From Sanderia malayensis (lineage: Eukaryota; Cnidaria; Scyphozoa; Semaeostomeae; Pelagiidae), in assembly GCA_013076295.1 (NCBI GenBank), contig RQOL01000660.1, forward strand, positions 310,001 to 374,000: a stretch of DNA of 64,000 nt. Direction: 5' to 3'. Position 1 is the first letter of the stretch, and each line of letters opens with the position of its first letter. The translations under genes were made by a program, and so were the position numbers. Of this stretch, positions 35,530 through 47,674 are shown in pieces. The notes below the pieces were generated by a model that was not told the DNA's origin, did no database searches, and saw only the letters and a program-made list of their open reading frames with translations.

Positions 35530-37416
35530 GTATGGAGTTAAACACTGGACATAATGGTGAAGTGTCGTTTCGTATAGTGGCTCCGAGTATCGTATAATGG
35601 AAAGTGTTATCGTATAATGGAAATACATTTCGTTGAATTGAATAAGGATGAGCGTGTGTCGTGTCGTATAGTGGCGACTCTGCTAATCGCGTGATCACTA
35701 TACGACATACGTACAATAATTTTGTCCAATGTTTAACGGTGCAGTTCACATCGTCGTGCAGCGTGTTTGATTGACAGCTGTAACAATCAGTGGGAGGATC
35801 TAGCTATATTATTACAGTCACCTCAATGTCAATCTTTTTGTGCAAGGCACGGGGGTTCTATTAAGAACTATTTTATTGTAAGAGTAACAAAAGCGAAACG
35901 CGGCTCTGTAGCAACTGATCGACCTCTAGTTTGAGACTAAAGTTGGCCAAGTTAATATTTATGTCGGTATATCAAACCCAAAAATCTTTGATCAACGCAA
36001 ATTGGGTACTTATAACCTTCAAGCATGTAGAAAGAGAGCCTATTTTTTGGAATCTTGCTCGCATGTGTTGCTTGAAATATTGCTTATTTCTGACACTGGC
36101 CTAACCTTGTGAACAATAGCTTGGTCCTATGTACATCTACATTTTTATTCCACGTGGAGTTGGTTAAGTTCTGGTCGTACACCGTCGGGGCATATATTTT
36201 TCATAAACTCGTTGTACACCGTTGACCGACGTTATCACTAACAATAGCAACTGGGACTGGGCTATGGAAACTTTGGGGTGTCACACCCATCACACACCCC
36301 CTCATTTGCGCCCCTGCACACTCTTTAAATAACGAGAAGGAGAAGTTAATCTACATTGTATTCGCTTGCAACTTGTTTATCACCAATGGACATCCTCTGC
36401 GAATTTTTCCAGTGTGCCACTGACATGACTTGTATAAATTGTAGACAAAAATTGTACTGTGTTTGTTGATTGTACTGTGTTTGCTGACATAAGGCATATA
36501 GTCTGGGCGTTGGTGGTAAAAATGTCAGTGGCACACTGGAAAAATTCGCAGAGGATGTCCATTGGTGATAAACAAGTTGCAAGCGAATACAATGTAGATT
36601 AACTTCTCCTTCTCGTTATTTAAAGAGTGTGCAGGGGCGCAAATGAGGGGGTGTGTGATGGGTGTGACACCCCAAAGCTTCCATAGCCCAGTCCCAGTTG
36701 CTATTGTTAGTGATAACGTCGGTCAACGGTGTACAACGAGTTTATGAAAAATATATGCCCCGACGGTGTACGACCAGAACTTAACCAACTCCACGTGGAA
36801 TAAAAATGTAGATGTACATAGGACCAAGCTATTGTTCACAAGGTTAGGCCAGTGTCAGAAATAAGCAATATTTCAAGCAACACATGCGAGCAAGATTCCA
36901 AAAAATAGGCTCTCTTTCTACATGCTTGAAGGTTATAAGTACCCAATTTGCGTTGATCAAAGATTTTTTGGGTTTGATATACCGACATAAATATTAACTT
37001 AGCCAACTTTAGTCTCAAACTAGAGGTCGATCAGTTGCTACAGAGCCGCGTTTCGCTTTTGTTACTCTTACAATAAAATAGTTCTTAATAGAACCCCCGT
37101 GCCTTGCACAAAAAGATTGACATTGAGGTGAATGTAATAATATAGCTAGATCCTCCCACTGATTGTTACAGCTGTCAATCAAACACGCTGCACGACGATG
37201 TGAACTGCACCGTTAAACATTGGACAAAATTATTGTACGTATGTCGTATAGTGATCACGCGATTAGCAGAGTCGCCACTATACGACACGACACACGCTCA
37301 TCCTTATTCAATTCAACGAAATGTATTTCCATTATACGATAACACTTTCCATTATACGATACTCGGAGCCACTATACGAAACGACACTTCACCATTATGT
37401 CCAGTGTTTAACTCCA
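35530..37416. mobile_element. Giant foldback element: 1.9-kb palindrome with ~897-bp arms
   Basis: The left arm (35530-36426) is the reverse complement of the right arm (36520-37416), with only a few differences seen by eye (for example around 35821, 35951 and 36265). A spacer of about 93 bp holds two copies of 'attgtactgtgtttg'. The termini read 'tatggagttaaacactggac'. Repeated 'cgtata(a/g)tgg' blocks occupy the outer part of each arm. Apparent reading frames occur in both arms only because they are mirror copies. No transposase was recognised. Confidence 0.93.
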
Positions 37417-38242
37417 TAAAAACGTGCCCCGTTCATTTGCCACCAATGCGCGTGCGTCGCTGAAAGTGCGCGCATTTTCATTCGATCACATCACAAAAAA
37501 AACAATCATCGCATCACCACCCACCACGTGGGTAAATAGAGCATGAGAAGAAGTCATTCCTTGGAATGAAAAAAAGAATTATTTTTGTAACAGGCGGATA
37601 GACAAACAAATGAAGACCACACTTTATGATGGTAGGTTGATGAAATTATCTATTCAACAACTTTGTCATGAGTTTCTTTAACACCGTTTTTGAATGGCAT
37701 TCAGGCCAACGTTTTGGTGCATGCAATGCAGTGGAAGGTTTAACAGAGAAATGCATGTAATTTATTAAAACCGTGACAACATTTCAACTGAGTATCAGCG
37801 TTTGTTTAGCAACGATTTACACAAACTCAATCACAAACAATCTGAACTTAATCATCTTTATGCAAAATGCAATACAAGGAAGTCTTAAAGGTCATCATAT
37901 TTAAAAATGCCTAAGAATCAATTTCATGTTTTTTTAGATAGAAAATATTGAAAGCATGATGGTCAACTAACAGTAGTTTGGGACTGGCCCATCCAACCAC
38001 TGCAAGCTAAGCATAAGAAATATGTAGATGGGAAAATGTATTCTCAAAGTTGTTTAAAGATGTCTTAATCATCAGAGGAGAAGGTATGAAGCTTAAGATT
38101 TCATTTGTTTTTGGTTAATGGAGCAGACATGTTTCTTGCACACGGTGTACACCTCAGGTAGTAAAAACCAAAAAACAATTTGCAAATAAAAAATCACAGC
38201 ATAAAAAGTTTCAAAGTTTTTAAGATAAACAGTTTTTGCGAG
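37417..38242. other. 3' flank of the Hint-domain gene
   Basis: No coding signal. On the minus strand this is the 3' UTR and downstream region of the Hint gene. An AATAAA hexamer in that orientation lies near 37759-37764, which would give a long 3' UTR if used. Nothing else was recognised. Confidence 0.35.
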
Positions 38243-41200
38243 TTAATCAATTTTCTCAGGCTCATCTGGATGTTGTTTATGGTAATTATCCAACCATTCC
38301 TGCGACGGTGCCTTGAGTGACTCGACATAGTCTCCACCTTCACCTTCGATGTAAACCTGTGCAGGCGGTTTCGGATCTGGAGGGTCTCTCCCAAAAATCC
38401 ACACAAGCACCATTGCAACTATTCCAACAATAGAAGCAACTTGTCCAATAACTGGCAAGCATTCAATTTCAACGAAAAGACCAATTGCACCGGTCAGTGT
38501 GACAATTGCAAATGATGCACCCTGAAAGGAAGTAGTAAGTGTCAAGTCCAAATTCTGTAAAAAATTACTTGGGTTAAATAATTTAAAGGATTTATTTTAA
38601 AGAATTCAAAGTAAAACATAAATAAAAAATTTGATTTAGATTTTTTTGATTCCAAGTGATTACCTGGATAATATCCAGGACTTTTATAGGGACTGATGCT
38701 CCAGTTTTGAAGTCATTATATATTTGGAAACCAAGAAGAACACACCCTGCTGCACTTGCTATTACACCACAAACTTCAGCTAGTTCGCCAGCAGTTTTGA
38801 ACATTTTGCCCCATTTTGTTGTCATTACTTCCATGTCTCCTTCTGTTGCTTGCACTGCCCTAGCAACTGCCTCATTAGTTGTCAGCTCAACACCTAGAGA
38901 TGATATTTCAAGTATCATCAACATACTGAATCGCAAGACTTACATGAGTGCATATAGCTTGAACATAGATAATTTTGTTTGTGAAGGAATGATATACATA
39001 CCTTCAACGGCAGACCCTCCTTCTGTGATCAGTGTTCTGTAACCAGTCAAAATTGCTTCGTCGGATGTGACTGTCATAAAGTTCATCATCCAGTCAAATG
39101 TTTGTTGGCCCAGCTTACAGGCCTCATCAAAGTACCCAAGCATTTTAGGTCCAACTGTTGAAAATGCTTTAAGTGCCATTGAAACTGTGTCTGCGATCAG
39201 AGCAACCTTTGCTTCAGTTGGAAGGTTATCCCATCCCATGAATGCCATAACAGTAGAAATAATGCCAAGACCATAGAACGCAAGTGACAAGCAAGAGCTT
39301 AGCGCATTCCATGCCTTTGCTATATTAGGATGCCCATCCATCCATTTCTTAGCAGCACCGAAAAATCTTTCCCATTGCGTACCAAATTCTTTAATATAGA
39401 ATGATATTACATGTGTTGCATCAGTGACCATTTGTGCCAAACCAGCAGATACGAACTCCTCCATTGAAATCCCATAGGCATCTGCATAGTCCTGTAACTG
39501 TGATTTGTATTCAGCTATCAACTCTTTTGTTCCCTCATCTCCCCCAGCAAGAATTTCCGTGATCAGTTGTCCTAACAAATCTCCAATTATTTCCGTCATC
39601 ATTTCCTCCACACTTTCATTACCATCAAAGTAGTCGGAACTCAATCCAAGGCGTTCTGTTAGTACAGTACAGTAGAAGTCTGCAGCATAATTCTGGTCCG
39701 GATTATCAGGGCGAGGCTTATCTGTGAGGCAATAGAGCACCATAGATTGCTTTTGAATCTTGGTCATATCTTGGTCAACATGTGTAAGCAAGGCAAAGTT
39801 GTTGAGCATTTCATCTGTTGTTATGTAATCATAAAACTCTTCTGCCCATCCCGCTCCTCCCTTGTCTGAGTTAATGTAATCTTTAACCCGAGGGATCTGT
39901 TCCAAGTATGCTTCTCTTGAGAGCTTATTGTTAGCCATGTTGTATTCAGGATCCCGAGATAAGCAGCCTTCGTCGTTTCCTGCCCAAAAATACAGCAGCT
40001 TATTGTTCATCTCCTCTGTGAACTTGTCTTCAAATGTAGAATCTTGTGACAATGCATTCATGAGATAGGCATTGGCAAAACGGTTGCCAAAGAAATCAGG
40101 GTATGCATCTGCGACTTCCTGTTCAGTGCCACTGAGAGTAGGTTTGACTGTGCCCAGAATGTTATGCAAGTTATCTTCATCCATGTCATACTTCATGCAT
40201 TTCTGCACCAATGAAAATGTCAGGTCGTGCATTAGTTTTGGATCTGGAGGTGTGAGCAAAAAGAGTTCATCTACGCTGAGGTCATCGTTCATTGCTTTTC
40301 TCAATTCATATGACACCGGTGCTCGAAGGAACTCATCTTCTATCTGTCCAGGACCGTGAATGGAGCTTTTCAAGCATTCTTGCGCTGCAATCTTATAAAG
40401 CTGCTCGGTTTCATTGGAGAGGCCGCTTAAAGATGTCCCTTTCCATTCGTATGCGTCTCCACGGAAAGATTCATCGTACGGGTCATACTCTACGCAGTAA
40501 CCCGTGAAGGACGAACAGTCCCAGTTGAATACGCCATGCAGCTCAACGTAGCCAAGAAAGGCAATGTACGCGGGATTCGGCCTCACACTGACCACGTGAT
40601 TGTTATCATAGTCAGTACCAAAATATATTTGATGCTTCAAGTTCTGCATTGTTGGTAAGTTTGGAAGAATGCTTATTTTATTAAGATTCCTGGACCCACC
40701 AGCATGACATTCAAATCCCAGCTGCAATTTGCCAAGCTCGGTCCAATCGTTCCCGTTGAATGTTGATTTTTCCGGATCATCTGTTTTGGAGCCTTTGTAA
40801 TGCTGGAACATGTCTAAGCACACAATGCCTGTGAAGTGGACTGTTTGCAGTGCTGTTGCATCGTTTCTGCTCCTGGTCACGCAAACGAATCCTCTTCCGG
40901 AGAACTTGCTTTCATCTAGGAATCTCATGCAGCCATGCTCCCACATGCCACCGGGTACTGGTCTTGTCCACTGCAAGATATTTTCTTCGATAAATGCTTT
41001 TTCTTTCACGTATTGGCCGTCAAGAAACAGGTGACCTTTTATGAAGGCCATTTTCTCAGGTGACAAGTACGAGCCATGACTGATCTTGACACTAGAGTAA
41101 TTCAGCTGCATTCGCGGTAGAGTGAATTCTTTGACATTGAATTTCTTCGTCTTTGGCTTTTGTGGCTTCCAGTTGCCTTCTGCACGTTTTTCACACAGTG

Positions 41201-41963
41201 CAAGAATTGCTTTGGCAGGAGCAGGTCCCATTATCTTATGCAACGAAGGACCCAATTTTTGAAGACGCTCTTTCACCTTCTTTTGCTCTTGGGGCGAAAC
41301 ATTTGCCAAACCTTCGGCAACTCGTTGTATTGTGATCTCTGGGTAGTTCTGGCAGACGAGATATCCATTGGCATGATATGAACGAGGGCCCTCTCTTGTG
41401 TGAACTCCATAGAATCTTGTTCCAGCTGGATACAACTTTGTTCCGATTCTATCTATCTTCACCCATTCATATTCTATGTTGCCATTATTGATGCTCTTGA
41501 TCTTTCGTACATGGTCTCCCGGTTGTATCTGACCAATATCAAGCCATTCGTTTTCCATCTTTGCCACACTTGGATCAATCGCTCTCCAACCGTCTTGCGT
41601 CCAAAATGGATGACAGGCCATGAAGAATGGAACATCATCATTGAAGCCGAATGCCATAATCTGCTTCTGAGCTGTTAATCCCTGTTTCTCGGATGAGACT
41701 ATGCCAGTTTTTCCATGCCATCCAACAATCCTGTCGTTTTCTTGCAAGTGCTCTATTGTAACACATCTGTTGTTCTCCAGAGAAACGATAGTACCTGCAA
41801 CAAAGCTTCCTCCGCCACCAGGGTAGGTTGGACAGTGGTCGGATTTGTTTAATGGGTCTGATTTGGTTCGCAGACTATACCTTTTGGGTCCTGTATCTCT
41901 GTCACGCCAATGTTCAGCGCTTTTGCCATATGTTGAAAGATTTTGTTGATTCACGGAGCTCAT
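38243..41963 (-). CDS. Hint-domain protein with C-terminal hydrophobic segments (3 exons, 1156 aa)
   Basis: Minus-strand exons: 41963-39002, 38893-38664, 38521-38243. Both introns are GT-AG and the sum is 3471 nt. The first exon alone encodes 987 residues. The reading frame stays open up to 42047, which would add 28 mostly hydrophobic residues (a possible signal anchor). I chose the ATG at 41963 for its better context, and the longer form remains possible. A Hint (hedgehog/intein-type) fold spans residues ~48-206: YPGGGGSFVAGTIVSL, ACHPFWTQDGWRAID, GQIQPGDHVRK and REGPRSYHANGYLV. In this family the first motif normally carries a catalytic Cys, where this protein has Ser53. The rest (~250-985) has no recognised domain. 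Hydrophobic stretches occur near 930-955 and in exons 2-3 (for example AIVTLTGAIGLFVEIECLPV), and the tail is acidic and proline-rich. The function is unknown; possible self-cleavage is inferred only from the domain. Confidence 0.82.
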
Positions 41964-42353
41964 TTTTGCTTTGAAGTAAAGAGAGATATTAAAGATGAGA
42001 CTAAAGCTAAAATCAAACGCTATTCCTGCAATAGATGCAATAAACAAGCTCGTAACCCAAAGTGTGACTCTCAGCTTTACTCAGGCCCAGCACTCTTCGC
42101 CCGGAGTGCTTAAACCCCACCCGAGCCGACCAAAACAACAATGAAAAATGTCAGAAGATTTGAGCTTTTTGGGGGTGATATCGAAGGAATTTTAATTTCT
42201 GAAGTTTCGAAAAATAATTCAATGTCTGTAATTTTGATTTAAAGTAAGTTATTACAAAAAATAACAGCTGGGATAAGCGAATCAGAGCTACATGTCGTGC
42301 CGCAGACACTCGAAGAAGCAGTCGGGACGCGGGATGACGTCATGATTTTTTAG

Positions 42354-42545
42354 GCCCCGTTTACACGGGAACGGATCCGAGTGGATCCGTTCCAAAAAAG
42401 GTTACGATAGGTGTTTCGTTTACACGGGTACGCATGGATCCGTTCCTCTTTGGGAACGGGATCGTATCTTTTTGGGCACGCTAGAAAAGCGGATCCATTT
42501 GGGTCCGTTCCCGTATCGGTGTCGTGTAAACGCTTGGAACGGAAC
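42354..42545. mobile_element. Short inverted-repeat element 'ggccccgtttacacg'
   Basis: Starts 'ggccccgtttacacggga' and carries an inverted 'cgtgtaaacg' near the right edge. 'ggatccgttcc' blocks repeat in both orientations. No coding sequence. Its termini resemble those near 11140 and, more loosely, the ends of the 58695-59835 palindrome. Confidence 0.6.
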
Positions 42546-42973
42546 CAGAACAGGCACGGCACTGAACTGAGGCTGTTGCAACTGAGGTTGTGTTATCACG
42601 GGAAGTCCAAAATATAAGCAGTACAAATGTCTGGGCCTATTGAAAAGCAAGTAATATCAATTTTGTCTCTGATGTTTTCCAATATAGCTTCTTTGTTGTG
42701 TGTGGTAAGTTTAGTTTGCGAACAACATCGACAGCGATTGAAGTTCATGTTGAACCAAACAACTGGGGCAGGTGAAGGAAGGAAATTCGTGTTCGCCATA
42801 CTTGTCAGATACACGTCAAAATTGCATCAAACCAATCAGTACATCTTTGGTTTTCATTTAAAATAAAAAAATCGATATGTCAAATTTCGTTGCATTAGCA
42901 CTTGAAAGGGCTTCATGTTAACCAAAATTGTAGGTATCTATAATCTCGTGTGATTCTGTCTAGCCGACTGCTA

Positions 42974-43459
42974 CTTTAAAGGAAGAAACTTTCGAAATTT
43001 TCGAAAGTTTCTTCCTTTAAAGAAATTTTCGCGACTTTCGCGTTTTTAGCCAAAATTCGCGAAAGTTTATTTCGTGAAACTTTCTAAAATATGAGATTCG
43101 CGAAAGCTTATTCTTGATAAAAGTTTATTCTCGCGATAAAGCTATTTTGAGAAACTGGTAATCCCAAAGTGAAAGGCGACTAACAAAGGAAAACATTTAT
43201 TCATTAGTTAGTTTCATGGAAAGAAAAAGGAAGGCAGAAAAGGCAGAGTGAATATGGAAATGAAGCTTACCCTATAGAGAATTTGATGATGAATAGTTTT
43301 ATTACAATATTGTTCTTCTTCTGTTTACGTTGTAAAAGGGAGAAAATTTTATGAAAAAGTTTCACTTTGGTAAAAACTACTTCAAGGTTTCTGTTTAAAG
43401 TTTCTGTTCAGACTTGGAATTCGTTTTTTTTTGCCTCGCGAAAGTTTCTTCCTTTAAAG
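42974..43459. mobile_element. MITE with 'ctttaaaggaagaaactttc' ends and internal perfect palindrome
   Basis: The left end CTTTAAAGGAAGAAACTTTC is itself one arm of a perfect 49-bp palindrome (42974-43022). The same sequence closes the element in inverted orientation at 43439-43459. Between them are many 'cgcgaaagttta' repeats. It is a non-autonomous element with a hairpin terminus. Confidence 0.75.
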
Positions 43460-43693
43460 TGGTGTGATATTCGAACTTCAAAATAGCTTTGAAAATCGGA
43501 AACATAGCGAAACATAATAACTACTAAAACTTTTCGTCTGACACTCATCGGAGTAGTACGTCAGAAAGAGAACGGAAATGAAACCTAACAAATTATATAC
43601 CCAGAAGAGGAACGAAATTGGCCAATCAAAAAAAAGGTGAATGATTGGTATGGCGCAAAAACAACCAATCATCACCGGTGATCGAACAATAGA

Positions 43694-44035
43694 TTACTGA
43701 AAGAGTCCCAGTGGGAAAACGAACTCCTTCTGTCTACACAATATGGGATCCATGGTTTTGATGTGGACAGATTCTAAAATTCCTAAGTGAAATGTTGACC
43801 TTGCTCTGCCGATAAAGCGAAAACAATTCTCACTGTACTTTTGAGCACGTTCTGGGTTGTCGAGTAAATTTTGACCTATAGCAGAGTCGTGTTTAAGAGT
43901 TTTAGAAGTTTTAGAGGCGCGAGATGGTTGTTCTCGTTGCGGAAAAATTTTTTGGCGTATGTTGGAGGGCACGTGTTGTTTAATCCTACCGCATAACTGC
44001 TGAGAAGCTATCAAAGCTATTTTGAAGTTCTGTAC
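43694..44035 (-). pseudogene. Penelope-like retroelement remnant (GIY-YIG endonuclease C-terminal part)
   Basis: The minus-strand frame contains CGRIKQHVPSNIR, then HDSAIGQNLLDNPERAQKY, FIGRARSTFHLGILESVHIK and PILCRQKEFVFPLGLF. This order (a K/RQHVP block, a SAI..HLL-type block, an ARS..HL..LE.. block with the catalytic-region Glu, then LCRQKEFV) is that of the GIY-YIG endonuclease tail of Penelope-like elements, recalled from family knowledge. The GIY and YIG motifs and the reverse transcriptase are absent upstream, so this is a 5'-truncated copy. Confidence 0.65.
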
Positions 44036-44689
44036 CGATCAAAGATTGTTCTGATATTCAAACTGTGTTTACGCCGTACGGCCTGGAACATGTGCTTTCT
44101 AATTATTCTAATTATGCACATGTGACGTGAATACTTTAAAATACATTAAAACATTACAATATTCTTGCAAAAGAAGGGTGGCCAAGTGCTGATTCAAATG
44201 CCAAATGTGTAAAATGTTTTGTTTCATTGAAATCGATATTTTCTGCAAATCTAATTGTAACGAATCGACAAGGTAAATAGTTTGAAGGCAAAAAAGAGGA
44301 TAAGATGTTACAGAACCCAACTGATAACTACGACTCGGCCATTGGTTTGATTAAGACATTAGTGTCAATAAACATGTTACACATTTTATTTGACACTATT
44401 CATCATGCAACACCGAATAAATGTGTCAAGCGATAGCTCTTAATTATCAATTAATTATGCGATATTTACTTGTGCATATGATGTTAAATTAGATGTGTGT
44501 TAATTTCTAGCGAAAAGATTGACAAGCTTTTTTCAGTATGAATCGAGCATTTTTTCATTTAGAGATTTGCTTTTCTGAAATGCAGAAATGTGTCAAAAGA
44601 AATTTATTTAAGAAATGCATATAGTTACCCATTCACGGCAATAGGACACGGCACATTACAGAAATTGCTAAATACTTTTTGCTAATGAA

Positions 44690-44910
44690 GCATTGTTAGG
44701 AAATACAAATGTACTTACCGATCTTTCGATGCACACAACATCAACTGCTTTGTGTCAGGTTTTCAGCAACTTTTGAAGTTGATGTCTGCAAAGAAGCAGT
44801 GATCTAAAAGCCTTTTATGCGTTTTTAGAAAACAATTGATGCAATTTAATTAGTTGCTTTGCCCGATTTGGCATTATCTCTTAATCGATGTTTGAACTTT
44901 AATGCAAACT
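44690..44910 (+). repeat. Direct repeat R2, copy 1
   Basis: Shares with 47450-47640, in the same orientation, 'acttaccgatctt', 'gctttg.ttcaggttttcagcaactttt', 'gtctgc.a.gaagcagt', 'aaaagccttttat.cgttttta' and 'gaaaacaattga'. The two copies bracket the 45049-46647 palindrome. No protein or terminal repeats were recognised. Confidence 0.6.
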
Positions 44911-45048
44911 AATGCAAATTTGATACTGTTGGTATTGCCAAATTTCAAGCAACACGTATTCAGTCATTGTTTGAAACAAAAGCGTTTAGATCTTGTTTGA
45001 TAAAATCATAAAATTCGGTTACTTTGCAGAAGTACGCGGCTAAACAAT

Positions 45049-46647
45049 GGGCTATTACTAAAAGCGGGAACGGGGAACGGTCGGGGAACGACCGGGGAAC
45101 GGAATAACCGGGGAACGACCGGGGAACCGTCGGGGAACGGTTGGGGAACCGTCGGGGAACCGTCGGGGAACGGAAGTATGAAACCGTTTGAAATTTACCA
45201 GCTAAATAAATGCGGAAACGTTTATAGAACGTTACGAAACGTTTATCTATTATAACTGTAAATAAAATTGACAGTCTTAATAGGTAAACAAGGTAAACTT
45301 TATATATAGTTTTAATGTATGTAAACAACGAAAGACCAGATGCATTTTGTGAATGTGAATATCGCCCGCTTTGATGACTTCCGATTCGCTGTTTGTATCA
45401 TCACTCCGTCCAATGTGAGCTGTCAACAAGGTCTGTTCAACACCAATAATTTAGTGGTCAGGGGGTAGACTGTAATTCAGAATTAATGACTCGTCTAACC
45501 AATAACATATAATGAAAAAATATACTATGCCCCATGAAACAAACTCGAAGAATGTAGAAATGATGCGCCATCTTATCTTTTCTGGGCCATCTTATAATAT
45601 GTAGAATTAGAAAAATGTGATTGAGCATGATGTAAGATATATAGAATTAGAATATAGGATTTTTGAAGAATACAACAACATCATCAGGCGGACCGGACGT
45701 TGGGTTTTTAATCTCCTATTTCCACTTTTTGGCCTTTGTCATCGGTGTCAGAAGTCTTTGTTTTTTCGTCTTTTGTTCTGCCTCTCAGGAGCTTTGCTCG
45801 ACAGGTTTCACGCGTACTGCACTCTTTGAATCTAACTAAACGTGCTGCGATGAGAAACCCCCTGGCGAACACATTTCGAAATGACATAGTTATTCTATGA
45901 AAGATCTTATCGTGTTTTGCTGGCTATTAATAAATTTAAAACTTTATCTTGTTTAAATAAAACTCACTGTTATCTTCAGCAAGAGGTGGAGTTTGTGTTA
46001 CTGGCAAAACTCGAATGAGGGGAACTTAGGGAAGCATGTTACTTGTTGTAACTGCTAGGCGTTAGTGTGTGTTGTGTTCCTATTTGCTAGGAAGAGATGA
46101 CGTGCGTAGACTTCGCGTACTTATCTTATAAGATGGCGCACCCTTTCTACATTCTTCGAGTTTGTTTCATGGGGCATAGTATATTTTTTCATTATATGTT
46201 ATTGGTTAGACGAGTCATTAATTCTGAATTACAGTCTACCCCCTGACCACTAAATTATTGGTGTTGAACAGACCTTGTTGACAGCTCACATTGGACGGAG
46301 TGATGATACAAACAGCGAATCGGAAGTCATCAAAGCGGGCGATATTCACATTCACAAAATGCATCTGGTCTTTCCTTGTTTACATACATTAAAACTATAT
46401 ATAAAGTTTACCTTGTTTACCTATCAAGACTGTCAATTTTATTTACAGTTATAATAGATAAACGTTTCGTAACGTTCTATAAACGTTTCCGCATTTATTT
46501 AGCTGGTAAATTTCAAACGCTTTCATACTTCCGTTCCCCGACCGTTCCCCGACGGTTCCCCGACCGTTCCCCGGTCGTTCCCAGGTTATTCCGTTCCCCG
46601 GTCGTTCCCCGACCGTTCCCCGTTCCCGCTTTTAGTAATAGCCCTAA
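45049..46647. mobile_element. Second giant foldback element with (CGGGGAAC)-type tandem repeats in the arms
   Basis: The left arm (about 45049-45585) and right arm (about 46124-46647) are near-perfect reverse complements, starting from 'gggctattactaaaagcggg'. Each arm opens with a tandem array of an 11-bp 'cggggaacgac/cggggaaccgt' unit. The left arm has more units than the right. The central spacer (about 45586-46123) is not repeated and shows no recognisable gene. No transposase was found. Confidence 0.9.
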
Positions 46648-47449
46648 ACAATGTACAATTGAAGAATTATTTTTGGTAAACTTCAAAAAATCCGGTTTAC
46701 GAACTGGGGCAAATAAGGTGCACTCTTGAAAAATGATGTTTGTATTTGATAGATTTTGATATATTGCAGCCGCAGCCAACGTTATGAATTCAAGCTATAT
46801 GGCTGATGCTGATCGCTAATAGTGATTCAAACTCACCTTATACCACGTGACTAAATCAGATTACTTCATAGACCGAAATATTGGTCGGCGCGGGGCCTGA
46901 TTCGCACTCTAGTGGATATTTTATCCTATCTATATGGCTAAAACAAGCCGGCCTGATCGTCGTCAATAGTTATGCAATTTAATATATAGAAACAAATACT
47001 AATAAAGAGTGTTAAAAAGGCATTTCATGGTCGATTATGTATTCTAGGGGAACCCAACAGCGCGAGTTGCACCAACACTAAATTCATCTCTCTCCATAAG
47101 TTCCGTAACTCTTCTAAAGACCTGGATCGTAACTAAACACAAAACAGTACCATGAAAAAATTTATATGATTCCATGAAGTTAATTTTTAACAGTTGCTAA
47201 ACATTTCGTACATGGTAAATGAATTAACCAACTATCCACAGCTTTATCGTCACTGCCGTACCCAGCACCGGGTTTTGCAAAAGGTTCTCCTTCGTACGAA
47301 TTTCGACTATACGAACTGACTACCTACTGAACATTCTTCGTCTTCCTCGCTACTCTCAAGACAACGTCTTCTTTCGTGTTTTGAAATTTTGATGTTTGGG
47401 GCCATAAAATGGGGTAAACGGGTGCATAAAGCACGTTTTGAAGGAAAGA

Positions 47450-47640
47450 CATACAGAGAAATACATATAGACTTACCGATCTTAAGTGCTTTGCTTCAGG
47501 CTTTCAGCAGCTTTCAAAATTGTCGTCTGCTATGAAGCAGTTATCCACAAGCCTTTTAATACGTTTTTGGAAACAATTGAAGAAATTTGATCGACTTGTT
47601 TACCATAGTGGTTATAATCGCCATGTTTGTATTGCTGGCA
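47450..47640 (+). repeat. Direct repeat R2, copy 2
   Basis: See 44690-44910: the same block order at lower identity, about 2.76 kb downstream. Confidence 0.55.
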
Positions 47641-47674
47641 AACTGATCCGAATTTAATACTGTTGCTGTTAATA

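Noticed and set aside
35450..37463. Nearly identical ~90-aa reading frames on opposite strands at 35450-35749 and 37200-37463
   Set aside because: They are the two arms of one palindrome read in mirror orientation. There is no codon bias or homology, so they are not genes.
38656..39042. 128-aa plus-strand frame opposite the Hint gene's second exon
   Set aside because: It is antisense to a coding exon with matching splice sites, so the minus-strand reading is the supported one.
44960..45328. 122-aa frame with repeated VPRRFP/VPRSFP motifs, and its copy at 46376-46729
   Set aside because: The motif comes from the tandem 'cggggaac' repeats in the arms of a foldback element. The two frames are mirror copies and the ends are arbitrary.
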